Source of the DNA: DRPG01 sp964655065
GTDB taxonomy: Bacteria > Myxococcota_A > UBA796 > GCA-2862545
Assembly (NCBI GenBank): GCA_964655065.1
Contig: CAZZLC010000029.1
Span: 21,290 to 85,289, forward strand
Direction of reading: 5' to 3'
Length of the DNA: 64,000 bases
Shown here: positions 37,745 to 46,340 of the stretch, piece by piece
How the letters are laid out: the number at the start of each line of letters is the position of its first letter
How positions within the stretch are numbered: the first letter of the stretch is position 1
Notes under the pieces: model-generated
The model's database searches: none
Seen by the model: the letters and a program-made list of their open reading frames with translations, nothing else
Told to the model about the DNA's origin: nothing
Made by a program: the position numbers and the translations under genes

Positions 37745-39720
37745 CGCTGCCTCCCGAGGATGGAGGCCACGAGCAGTCCCCCGAAGCCAAGGACCAGCAC
37801 TGCGAGCGGCCAGCGGACGGGGCGGTTCCACTCCGCGACGCGCGCATCCCGCAGGGCATCGTCGAGCCAGACGTACCGCAGGTGCTGGTCGTTGACCTCG
37901 GTGTACTTGTACCCGTGGAGCCACTCGTGGGCGAGGTGGGGCCGAATGCGGTGCGCGCGGGTGATCCAGGGCACCTGGTCGGCCACGATGCGGGTCATCT
38001 GCTCGTACAGCGCGGTCCGCTCGGGCGAATCCGGCAACACCGCGGCCTCGTCGTACAGCCGGTCGAACTCGGGGTCGTCGAAGTTCGCCGACCCGATGCC
38101 GGGCGCCTTGTTGGGACCGTACAGCAGCTGCAGGACGTTCTGGGCGTCGGGGTAGTCGAAGCCCCACGCCAGCGAGGCGATCTGGAACTGCTTGTTCCGC
38201 ATCTTCTGGATGAGCTGCGGGAAGGTGTTGGGCACCACGTCCACCTCGATGCCGAGGCGGCGCATCTCGTCGACGAACCGGGCCGCGAACTGGCGATTCG
38301 TCACCGACGTGCCCGAGCCCTGGAAGGTGACGTGCAGCCGCTCGCCGGTCTCGGGATCGATACCGCCCGGGTACCCCGCCTCGGCGAGAAACTCCTTGGC
38401 TCGTTCCAGCTGGGCGGTGCCGTCTTCGGAGTGGAACGGCCGGTAGTCCGGGTCGTGACCGGCCACGCCCGGGGGCACGGGGCTGTGGGCGACCACCGCC
38501 ATGCCCGCGTACAGGTTGTCGACCGTCCAGCGGTGGTCGTAGGCCAACGCGATGGCGCGTCGCAGATCGACGTTGGCCATCACCGGGTCCTCGGTGTTCA
38601 GGCAGGCGTACACGATGCCGAGCTCGACCCAGCGCTGCTGGGTGACGCCGCGCTCGACGAGCTCCGGCGAGAGCTCGCCGCGGGGCAGCGCCTCCGCGAC
38701 GTTGTCCTTTGGCGGGTTCACGAAGTCGGTGTGGCCGTTCTTGAAGTACAACCAGCGCGGCTGGTCCTCCTGGATGAAGCGGATCTCGACGCCATCCACG
38801 AACGGGATGCGCTGCCCGGCGCGCTCGAGTCGCCCCGCCTCGAGGTCCGTCTCCCAGTCGGGATAGCGCTGGGCGGGATCACCGACCGGGTCGGGGACGC
38901 GGACGTCGCGGTAGTCCTCGTTGGCCACCATCACGGCCCGATACACCGGGTTGTACTCCACGACGCGAAACGGTCCGGTCCCCACGGGGTGGTTTCGCCA
39001 GTCGTCGCCGTAGTGCTCGACGCACTCCCGCGGGTAGACCCCGGCGGCGGGCAGCGCGAGCACCCACATCAGCTGCGGGTAGGGCCCCTCGAGGTGGATG
39101 CGCAGGGTGTGGTCGTCGACGGCCTCGATGCCGACCAGCGGAACGTCGTCGAGGGCATACGTGTCGCTCGGCAGGCGGCCGGCCTCCGTCTCGGCGTTCA
39201 TTCGAGCCTGGATCTCGTTGCGGTAGGCGACGAGCCCGCGGACGTGGTCGCGAAACATCCACAGGCTCTTCGCGCTCGTGGCCGGGTGCGCGAAGCGCTT
39301 CATGGCGTAGACGAAGTCGCTGGCTACCACCTCGCGCCCCTCGCCGCCCGGGAAGCAGGGGTCGTCGTGGAACGTCACCCCCTCGCGCAGCCGGAACGTG
39401 TAGGTGAGCCCGTCCTCGGAGATCTCGGGCAGCGACTCGGCGAGGGCCGGGATCACCTGGTACGGCCGAGCGTAAGGGTGGTAGCTCACCAATCCCTCGA
39501 AGACGTTGGCGGTCAGCTTGGCGCTGCTCTCGTCCTCGACCCTCGCGGGATCCAGCGTCTTGGGCAGGGTGCGGAGACTGACGTGCAGCACGTCACCGAC
39601 CTCTCCCGGGTAGGGGTCGGGCGAGCAGCCGAGCAGGACGAGCACGGTGATGAGGAGCGCGAGCAACCCAGGGCCTCCACGACGACGGGTCCCGGTATGG
39701 TGCGGAGCGCGCTCCGGCAT
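37741..39720 (-). CDS. Oligopeptide-type ABC substrate-binding lipoprotein with C-terminal membrane anchor
   Basis: With ATG 39720 the product has 659 residues and a lipoprotein signal (RRRGGPGLLALLIT then VLVLLGC); a TTG at 39666 with GGAGG upstream is an alternative start within the same signal. The body is a SBP_bac_5 protein: LHVSLRTLPKTLDPARVEDE, LTYTFRLREGVTFHD, then long DppA/OppA-like segments. The extreme C-terminus has a hydrophobic helix (LAVLVLGFGGLLVASILG) before a basic tail, which is unusual beside a lipid anchor and gives two membrane attachments. No ATPase subunits follow or precede. Confidence 0.88.
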   Translation of the reverse strand: MPERAPHHTGTRRRGGPGLLALLITVLVLLGCSPDPYPGEVGDVLHVSLRTLPKTLDPARVEDESSAKLTANVFEGLVSYHPYARPYQVIPALAESLPEISEDGLTYTFRLREGVTFHDDPCFPGGEGREVVASDFVYAMKRFAHPATSAKSLWMFRDHVRGLVAYRNEIQARMNAETEAGRLPSDTYALDDVPLVGIEAVDDHTLRIHLEGPYPQLMWVLALPAAGVYPRECVEHYGDDWRNHPVGTGPFRVVEYNPVYRAVMVANEDYRDVRVPDPVGDPAQRYPDWETDLEAGRLERAGQRIPFVDGVEIRFIQEDQPRWLYFKNGHTDFVNPPKDNVAEALPRGELSPELVERGVTQQRWVELGIVYACLNTEDPVMANVDLRRAIALAYDHRWTVDNLYAGMAVVAHSPVPPGVAGHDPDYRPFHSEDGTAQLERAKEFLAEAGYPGGIDPETGERLHVTFQGSGTSVTNRQFAARFVDEMRRLGIEVDVVPNTFPQLIQKMRNKQFQIASLAWGFDYPDAQNVLQLLYGPNKAPGIGSANFDDPEFDRLYDEAAVLPDSPERTALYEQMTRIVADQVPWITRAHRIRPHLAHEWLHGYKYTEVNDQHLRYVWLDDALRDARVAEWNRPVRWPLAVLVLGFGGLLVASILGRQR

Positions 39721-39857
39721 CCCGGATGCGGAGGGGTGCCCCTCGGCGTCAGCGCGGAGCCAGCGCCACCACAGCCCCGAAGGTGGGCATCCAGGTGATG
39801 AGATCCTGGTCGACGACGACGAAGTCCGCCACACGCCATCCAAAGATTCGAAGCCGA

Positions 39858-40616
39858 TTATCCGGCGCGCACCGAACCGGCAACCGGCGGGTCCTCGGTC
39901 CGGGCGGACCGTTGGGCGTCCAAGAGCCGGTCGATCACGGTCGGCCAGTCGGGCGACGGCGTGCCTCGGTACTCGCCAACCACGCAGGGCCCGTCGAGCG
40001 ACCACGACCCGTCGTAGCGAAGTCCGTGCGTGGCGTGCTCGACCGCGACGTTGGCGAGCAGGGCCTCGACCCCCGGCGCGGCGGCCGCGGCACGCTCCGC
40101 GTCGTCGAACTGCAGCCGGAAGCGCACGTCGCCACCGTCGGACGTCACGTCGGTGAGGACGAGCTCACCGGACCGTAGCCCGCGCACCGGCACGGGCAGC
40201 TGCTTCAGCACGATCTCGTGGAGATGATCGGGAAACGCGAAGGCCACCGCGACCAGTCCGACAGGTCGGTCCTGCAGCGGTGTCACGGCGCGCGGTCCTC
40301 GCCCCACGAGCGCGTCGCCGTCCGACCGCCAGCGCCATCGCGAGGGAATCGCGGCGACCACGAGCCGGAGTGCCCGGCGGGGCCCCGGTGGAAGCGCCAC
40401 CCGAACGTGGTCGACGCCCACGGCGTCGCCGTGCATCGCCGCCTGCAGCGGGAGCGGTCGACCGAGCAGCGTCCCCAGAGCCCCGGTGACTGCCCGGTGC
40501 AGAGGTCGCCGGTCAGAGGGGCGCTGTTCCAACGTCTGGCGCACCACCCGGTGCAGCGCGGAGTCGACGGGGACGTCCACGTCCAGCGTCCAGGTGAGGG
40601 GCAGAGCTCGGGTCAT
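39858..40616 (-). CDS. Hypothetical protein, unknown family
   Basis: The start is taken at ATG 40616; another ATG three codons upstream is possible. The 252-residue protein is Arg-rich with two similar halves of beta strands (TLDVDVPVDSALHRVV and HEIVLKQLPVPVRGL), a central WRWRSDGD and a C-terminal segment with GPCVVGEYRGTPSPDWPTVIDR. No signal, no membrane helices, no recognised motifs. It is 137 bp upstream of the binding-protein gene, so operon membership is possible but not shown. Confidence 0.6.
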   Translation of the reverse strand: MTRALPLTWTLDVDVPVDSALHRVVRQTLEQRPSDRRPLHRAVTGALGTLLGRPLPLQAAMHGDAVGVDHVRVALPPGPRRALRLVVAAIPSRWRWRSDGDALVGRGPRAVTPLQDRPVGLVAVAFAFPDHLHEIVLKQLPVPVRGLRSGELVLTDVTSDGGDVRFRLQFDDAERAAAAAPGVEALLANVAVEHATHGLRYDGSWSLDGPCVVGEYRGTPSPDWPTVIDRLLDAQRSARTEDPPVAGSVRAG

Positions 40617-40734
40617 GCCCCCCATTGTCCCCAACCGGAGCGATCCTGTCGAGTTCGGACACCTGTGGGTAGGTTCGGGATGCCGATCCGCGGCCTGGTC
40701 AGCTATGCTCGCTTTCTCTCCTGGAGGCTGCGTC

Positions 40735-41658
40735 GTGCTCCGAACAACCCTCGTCCTGCTCGCGCTCGCCTGCAGCAATCGTGGCGGGCTGCAGGAACCG
40801 CCACTCGGTGGCGTGGAGCCCGTCGAGACCCCCGCGCTGTGCATCACGATCGAGCCCGGCCTCATCGAGTTCGGCGAGCACCCGGTCGGCGAGGAGGGGC
40901 TCCTGCGGACCTACTCCGTAGGCAACTCCTGCACCGTAGACCTGGTGGTGAGCAGCATCCGCTTCGAGCAGCCCGACCCGCCGTTTCGGCTCGAGCCCCC
41001 CCTCGAGCAGACGCTGACCCTGCGTCCGCTGCAGAGTCGCGCCTTCGGCGTGCGCTTCGAGCCCGACCTCTACTTGCCCACGTTCGCGCGCATCCTCGTG
41101 CAGAGCAACGACCGCGAGCTGCCCATCGAGGTCGTGGCCCTCACGGGCACGGGGATCTGCGAGGGCAGCGAGACCGACGAAGACGAAGATCTCGTCCCCG
41201 ACGCCTGCGACGTGTGCCCCGGCGGTGACGACCGGCTCGACTTCGACCAGGACGACGTACCCGACGAGTGCGACTTCTGTCCCACGGTCAACGACGAACA
41301 GGACGCCGACCGCGACGGGGTGGCTGACCCGTGCGACGTCTGCCCCGACGGCGACGACAAGTTCGACAGCGACGACGACGGAATCCCCGACGACTGCGAT
41401 CGCTGCGGACTCGGCGACGACCGCATCGACACCGACCAGGACACCTTCCCGGACGCTTGCGACGCCTGCCAGGGATTCAGCGACTTCATCGACACCGACC
41501 TCGACGACGTGCCCGAGGGATGCGACATCTGTCAGGGCTTCGACGATCGGCTCGACGCCGACGGCGACGGTGTCCCCAACGGATGCGACGTCTGCCCCGG
41601 GTTCGACGACACCCAAGACAGCGACGGCAACGGCATCCCCGACGGCTGCGAGGACTGA
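40735..41658 (+). CDS. Lipoprotein with ASH-like domain and thrombospondin type 3 repeats
   Basis: GTG 40735 (GGAGG upstream) gives MLRTTLVLLALAC, a lipoprotein signal with Cys at 13. Residues 45-150 form a beta domain resembling the ASH/HYDIN-type or choice-of-anchor-D fold (LIEFGEHPVGEEG, NSCTVDLVVSSIRF). Residues 150-307 contain seven calcium-binding thrombospondin-3-like units: DLVPDACDVCPGGDDRLDFDQ and similar with CP-x-G-DD spacing. Probably a surface adhesin or structural protein stabilised by calcium. Confidence 0.8.
   Translation: MLRTTLVLLALACSNRGGLQEPPLGGVEPVETPALCITIEPGLIEFGEHPVGEEGLLRTYSVGNSCTVDLVVSSIRFEQPDPPFRLEPPLEQTLTLRPLQSRAFGVRFEPDLYLPTFARILVQSNDRELPIEVVALTGTGICEGSETDEDEDLVPDACDVCPGGDDRLDFDQDDVPDECDFCPTVNDEQDADRDGVADPCDVCPDGDDKFDSDDDGIPDDCDRCGLGDDRIDTDQDTFPDACDACQGFSDFIDTDLDDVPEGCDICQGFDDRLDADGDGVPNGCDVCPGFDDTQDSDGNGIPDGCED
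41176..41655 (+). repeat. Coding tandem repeats, thrombospondin type 3-like units
   Basis: About seven in-frame repeats of roughly 66 bp in the gene at 40735, each encoding a D-rich C-x-x-C-P/Q-G loop; DNA copies share GACGTGTGCCCC-like or TGCGACGTCTGCCC stretches. Confidence 0.7.
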
Positions 41659-41678
41659 ACGAGGGCACGGCCGGACCG

Positions 41679-43151
41679 GTGAAGCACCTCGCCAAAGCCC
41701 GCGTCCTCCTGACGCCACCTGGCCCCCACGCGCTGCGCTTCGGCGTTTCGGTCGATCTCGGCCGGTTTCGCGAGGCGTCGAGCCTCGATGCGATCGCGGT
41801 CCACTCCGCCACCGTCGACGACCTGGCCTTCGACGCCATCGTGGAACGTCCCGGCGCCCCGCGCCGCACGGACCGGGTGGTGTGGGGGTTGGCGGTCGAG
41901 GAGGGGCTACCGTGCCACCTCGATGGACTCTCCGCTCGCTTCGCCGCGCGACGCGAAGGCGCCCGCGCGGCAGGCGTGCCGATCGAGCCGCTGGGACACG
42001 GTGCGCCCGCGCTGCACGTCGTCGGTCGTCGGCTCGGCCCCGGCCAGACGCTCTCGCTCGTCCGCGGGGTGCCCTGGGACAGCCCGCAAGACCCCGTCCT
42101 CGTCGGCAGCCGCTGGGAGTCGCTCGTCGCCCTGGCCCGTCGAGGCCTGCCGGACGAGGAGCTCGGCACCCTCGCGGCTCGGGACCCCGAGTCCGCGTTG
42201 GTCGCCGCTGACGCCTTCGACGAGCGTGGTGAGCCCCTCGTGGCCAGGGTGCTGCGGTGGCTTGGCGGTGACGCCCCGGATCGACCGAGCCGGGTGCCTC
42301 CCCTCCGTGTCCACGGGGCCCACGGCATCGGACCATTCACCGCCCGGGCGACCTTTGGCCACCGCTGGGACCGCGCCCTGCCCGGGGTCACCGGGCTCGG
42401 CCACCCCCTGTCCTGGCCGGCCGACGCCACCACCGTGCTCGACGACCTCATCGTGGCCTTCGCGGGTGGCACCCCGGGCTTCGTGCTCGCCCACGGCGAC
42501 CCCGCCTTGCCTTCCCGGCTCGCTTCCGTGCGGACCCTGCTGCGGGATCGCTTTCCCGAGCTCGGCGGCGACCCCTTCGACGACCTCGTGCAGCTCCACG
42601 TCGCGCTGCTCGAGGCCGACGCCTGGCGCTGTGGCGCACCGCTGTCGCCGCGCGCGATCCGTGAGCTCGAGGCGGGCCTGGACGTCAGGTTTCCCGAGCG
42701 CCTGCGCTGGTTCCTCTCCACCATCTCGGGCGGCTGGACCGACCCGGACCGCACCGCGGCGTGGCTCGCCGACCTGCCGTGGCGCTTCGAGGGGCACGGC
42801 GGCTGGCCGGTTCCCCTGGCCCAGCTTCCGGTCGACGGAGTGTCTCGCGCCGTGCGCGCGGTTCTCCACCCGGACGGGCCCGAGCGCATGGTCGTGCCCT
42901 TCGAGCGGGAGCCCGCCGACATGGCACCGCCGACGGTGCTCGGAGGGCTGTTGCGGGTCGGACTGCGTGGACACCCCGTGGAGCGCAGGGTCCGTACCCA
43001 CGATCTGCTCGTCACCGAAGGCGACTTCGAGAGCACCATCCTTCGGGTGGTCGAGTACGGCGTGACGGTCAGCGTGAGTCGCCACGGCCCACTGGACCGC
43101 TGGCTCGTCGCCGCCTTCCACGACATGATCGACCCGTCGCTGCCACGATAG
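41679..43151 (+). CDS. Large protein with TIGR02996-like and SUKH-like segments
   Basis: GTG 41679 gives a 490-residue soluble protein with no signal. Around residues 152-183 the pattern ESLVALARRGLPDEELG then ALVAADAFDERGEPLVARVL is reminiscent of the TIGR02996 repeat-companion domain. Around residues 320-350, IRELEAGLDVRFPERLRW followed by FLSTISGG is close to the SMI1/KNR4 (SUKH) signature, the fold of many toxin-immunity proteins. The rest is unassigned. A defence or immunity role is possible but unsupported by a nearby toxin. Confidence 0.6.
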   Translation: MKHLAKARVLLTPPGPHALRFGVSVDLGRFREASSLDAIAVHSATVDDLAFDAIVERPGAPRRTDRVVWGLAVEEGLPCHLDGLSARFAARREGARAAGVPIEPLGHGAPALHVVGRRLGPGQTLSLVRGVPWDSPQDPVLVGSRWESLVALARRGLPDEELGTLAARDPESALVAADAFDERGEPLVARVLRWLGGDAPDRPSRVPPLRVHGAHGIGPFTARATFGHRWDRALPGVTGLGHPLSWPADATTVLDDLIVAFAGGTPGFVLAHGDPALPSRLASVRTLLRDRFPELGGDPFDDLVQLHVALLEADAWRCGAPLSPRAIRELEAGLDVRFPERLRWFLSTISGGWTDPDRTAAWLADLPWRFEGHGGWPVPLAQLPVDGVSRAVRAVLHPDGPERMVVPFEREPADMAPPTVLGGLLRVGLRGHPVERRVRTHDLLVTEGDFESTILRVVEYGVTVSVSRHGPLDRWLVAAFHDMIDPSLPR

Positions 43152-43169
43152 GGCTTCGCGGGAGGTTCC

Positions 43170-43859
43170 GTGGAGGACGAACAGCAGGAGCGCATCGTCG
43201 CCGCTCGGATGAAGCTCAAGGCCCGCTTCGAGAAGAAGATGGCCAACACCCCGGCGATGTCGGACGACCGGCCGCTCGGCAGCGGCCCCCCCAACCGGCA
43301 CGGCATGCCGCAGGTCCCGATTGGCCAGGTGGTGACCGAGAAGTGGCCGGTCCTCGACCTCGGCCGCCAGCCGGACGTCCCGACCGCGCGCTGGCAGCTC
43401 GAGCTCTCGGGCGCCTGCGACCACCCCCAGACGCTCGACTGGGAGGCCTTTCAGGCCCTGCCGCAGGTCGACGACACGAGCGACTTCCACTGCGTGACGA
43501 CGTGGTCGAAGCTCGACGTGCCGTGGCGCGGCGTCCGCTTCGCCGACCTGGCCGCACTCGCGGGGGTGCACGACACCGCCGAGCACGTGCTGTGCCACGC
43601 CTTCGACGGGTACACCACCAACGTCGCGCTCGCCGAGGCCCTGAAGCCCGACGTGCTGCTCGCGCACACCGTGTTCGGAGCCCCGCTGCCCCGCGAGCAC
43701 GGCGGCCCCGTGCGAATGATCACGCCGCAGCTCTACGCGTGGAAGGGTGCGAAGTGGATCTCGAAGATCGAGTTCCTCGTCGAGGACCAGCTCGGGTTCT
43801 GGGAGCAGAACGGCTACTCCAAGTCCGCCCACCCCTGGCGCAACGACCGATATTCCTGA
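43170..43859 (+). CDS. Sulfite oxidase family molybdopterin oxidoreductase
   Basis: GTG 43170 follows GGGAGG. The 229-residue protein is of the short sulfite-oxidase-related type: a DW-E-A-F-Q-A-L-P turn, the molybdenum-ligand Cys108 in FHCVTTWS, then LDVPWRGVRFADL and HGGPVRMITPQLYAWKGAKW. There is no signal peptide, so it is probably cytosolic, and no haem partner is nearby. The substrate is unknown. Confidence 0.85.
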   Translation: MEDEQQERIVAARMKLKARFEKKMANTPAMSDDRPLGSGPPNRHGMPQVPIGQVVTEKWPVLDLGRQPDVPTARWQLELSGACDHPQTLDWEAFQALPQVDDTSDFHCVTTWSKLDVPWRGVRFADLAALAGVHDTAEHVLCHAFDGYTTNVALAEALKPDVLLAHTVFGAPLPREHGGPVRMITPQLYAWKGAKWISKIEFLVEDQLGFWEQNGYSKSAHPWRNDRYS

Positions 43860-43900
43860 CGTCTCGCGGTCCTACTGCCCCGACCCGATCTCATCGGCCC

Positions 43901-46339
43901 TCAGGCCCAGACCTCGTCGACGTCGGGCGCCGTGCGCGGCGGCTGGCGCCACACCTCCTCGAGCAGCCCCCGACCACGCCCGCGGCGCGCGAAAACCACC
44001 TCGCAGGCTCCGATCTGCTCCGCCCATGCCGCCGCGAAGGCCTGCGCCTTCGTCCGGTCCGTCCCGAGCGCGTTCGGTACCGGCCAGACCACCGTCTGCT
44101 CCCCCTCATCGGCGAGCAGCAGGTACCGCGGGTAGGTGACGGGTCCCTCCAGCTCGATCAGCGCCCTCGCGAAGCGCCGGCCGTGCTGCGTCTCCCCCTC
44201 GAGCCACACCCGTTCGCCCTCCTCACGAAGGTCCCCTGCGATGTGGTCGCAGGCCGTCATTGCCGCGAACACGGCCCGGGCCCGACCGATCCGCGGCGGA
44301 GGCCGACCCGCCTCCCAGTCGCCGATCCGGGTGGTCCACGCCCGGTGAGCGAGCCACCAGGGCCACAGGAACGCGGCACCGAGCCCCACCGCGGCCCCGA
44401 TGGCCAGGATACCCGCGAGGAGAGCCTCCCCTCCGCCGATCGCCAGGCTCCCCGCTGCAGCCACGATCCCGGCCCCGGCGGCTGGCGCAGCCGGGAAGAC
44501 CGGCTCGACCTGCCGCACCACGACCGGAAGGTGCGGCGCTTCGAGCGCGACGTCGAGCACGGGCCCGCGCGAGCCGCCCGCGTCGACCGACGGGCCCACC
44601 ACGTACGTCAGAGCGTCACGGTAGTCCGCGCCCACCGCCCAGCGATCGACCACGCCGTTGCTGTCGCGAAGCTGGGCCGCCATACGCGCCCGAACCTCGG
44701 GCAGCGCCGCAGCGAGCTCGGTGACCGTTCCCTCGAGCGCCGGATCGATCCGCGCGACCCCGCGCACGACGCGCCCACGAGCGTCCACCCCGAAGGTGTG
44801 GGCGTGGCGCTCCCGCAGCTGCGCGAGCATCCGGTCGCCTCCCGGCAACCCGGGAACCACGACCGGCACCTCCCACAGCGACGCCACCTTGGACGGATCC
44901 GCCGGATCCGTCCGCAGTCCGCGTCCGCGCACCTGGTGCACCGTCACGAACGCGCGGATCCCGGTCAGGTCGACGACCACGTTGACCGCGGGGCAGTCCC
45001 ATCCCTCGCCCAGCAGGTGGCGTGTCCCCACCACGCAACGCGTCACCCCGCGCCGAAACAGCTCGGTCACGCGCGCCACCCGGTCCGCGGTCGACCAACC
45101 CGAGACGTCGAACTCGTGATGGCCGCCGACAGGTCGGTGCTGCACGTCGGGCAGGTGGGGGCGGATTCGGGGCACGAGGTCGTCGTCCACCCACAGCGCG
45201 GATCCGGTCACCAGCACCGGGTCCAGCACGTCACTCCGGGCGTCGGCGACCAGAGCCTCGAGAATGGCGCGAGCCGATGCCCGGCGCCCCCCCGAGGCCA
45301 CGTCCCGCTCAGTCAGCACGAGCGCTCGCACCTGGTCCCCCCGGTGCCGGTGCTCGAGGTCCAGCACCTCGACGAGCCCTCGCACCCGAGCCCGCGACGC
45401 GGCAAGGCCCGCCCAGGTGGGGTCGCGAGACGCGACCAGGCCGTTGCCCCCACCCTTCGCGGGCCGGTAGCCGAGCGACCGCACCGCTCGGCGTGCCTCC
45501 GGGTGACCGCTGGCCCACAGCACCATCGCCCAGTCGGTGAGGGTGGGCTCGGCCGTGAGCTCGGGGTCCCGGGGCAGGTCGCTCGGCAGGAGCCCCCCCG
45601 ACGCGAGGTGCACGCGGCACAGCGCGACGAGCAGCCCATCGTCGTGCCGGAACCGGGCCTCGGTCAGCGCGAGGAGGTCTTCGCGGAGCTGAGCGGCCAC
45701 GAAGGTCGCCAGTCCGACCTGGTCGCGGGCCCGCCGGAGCGCCTTCCACGCTTCGTTGGCCTCCCCGGCGTCCTCGGGGTCGCAGAGCACGGGCCACACG
45801 AGGTCCTGGTAGGGTGACAGCGCGCCGTCGCGGACGAGGGGCGGGGTGTCGATCTCGACGGCCTCCGCCCCGACGAGACGCTCGAAGCCGCGGCGCGACG
45901 AGCCGTCGAGCGGTGGCGTCGCGGTGAGCCCGAGCACGCGGTGCTCGGCGGTCAATCGCTCGGTGAGCGCGTCCCCCCAGGCCCCTCCGGTGTGGTGGGC
46001 CTCGTCGAGCACGACGAGGCTGCCCGCCGACAGCGGGTCGTCGCTCGCGTAGGTCGCGACGGCGATCGGCGGCGTGCGTCCCTCGTCGCTCAGGTCGACG
46101 AGCGACGTGGCGATCCGCTCCTCCCACTGCCGGACGAGCGCCAACGTGGGAACTCGCACGTCCACCGGCAGCTCCAGCGCAGCGGCGACGTGCAGCGCCA
46201 CCCGCGTCTTGCCCGAACCGGGCGGTGCGACCAGACAGCCCCGGCTGCCGGCCTCCGCGAGACTGGACAACAGCCGCTCCACGGCTCGCGCCTGGTACCC
46301 GCGCAGCGGCGAGCCCGCGGCGATGCCGTTCCAGCCCAC
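43901..46339 (-). CDS. DEAH-box SF2 helicase with a C-terminal transmembrane hairpin
   Basis: GTG 46339 starts one base after the stop of the upstream LRR-like gene. Residues 15-145 hold helicase motifs Q (RGYQARAV), I (APPGSGKT, 38-45), II (VVLDEAHH, 109-116) and III (LTATPP, 138-143). Residues 330-500 hold the second RecA-like domain with motif V/VI-like TRHLLGEGWDCP and VHQVRGRGLR. This is the restriction/DISARM/type III-like SF2 group. Residues 616-663 contain two hydrophobic stretches joined by a short turn (GIVAAAGSLAIGGGEALL, then AGILAIGAAVGLGAAFLW), and a further 149-residue soluble domain follows. A membrane-anchored SF2 helicase is unusual. No nuclease motif seen. Confidence 0.82.
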   Translation of the reverse strand: MGWNGIAAGSPLRGYQARAVERLLSSLAEAGSRGCLVAPPGSGKTRVALHVAAALELPVDVRVPTLALVRQWEERIATSLVDLSDEGRTPPIAVATYASDDPLSAGSLVVLDEAHHTGGAWGDALTERLTAEHRVLGLTATPPLDGSSRRGFERLVGAEAVEIDTPPLVRDGALSPYQDLVWPVLCDPEDAGEANEAWKALRRARDQVGLATFVAAQLREDLLALTEARFRHDDGLLVALCRVHLASGGLLPSDLPRDPELTAEPTLTDWAMVLWASGHPEARRAVRSLGYRPAKGGGNGLVASRDPTWAGLAASRARVRGLVEVLDLEHRHRGDQVRALVLTERDVASGGRRASARAILEALVADARSDVLDPVLVTGSALWVDDDLVPRIRPHLPDVQHRPVGGHHEFDVSGWSTADRVARVTELFRRGVTRCVVGTRHLLGEGWDCPAVNVVVDLTGIRAFVTVHQVRGRGLRTDPADPSKVASLWEVPVVVPGLPGGDRMLAQLRERHAHTFGVDARGRVVRGVARIDPALEGTVTELAAALPEVRARMAAQLRDSNGVVDRWAVGADYRDALTYVVGPSVDAGGSRGPVLDVALEAPHLPVVVRQVEPVFPAAPAAGAGIVAAAGSLAIGGGEALLAGILAIGAAVGLGAAFLWPWWLAHRAWTTRIGDWEAGRPPPRIGRARAVFAAMTACDHIAGDLREEGERVWLEGETQHGRRFARALIELEGPVTYPRYLLLADEGEQTVVWPVPNALGTDRTKAQAFAAAWAEQIGACEVVFARRGRGRGLLEEVWRQPPRTAPDVDEVWA

Positions 46340-46340
46340 G

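Noticed and set aside
43901..46339. The helicase as a restriction-enzyme subunit
   Set aside because: No methyltransferase, specificity or nuclease gene is nearby, so a type I or III restriction label is not supported.
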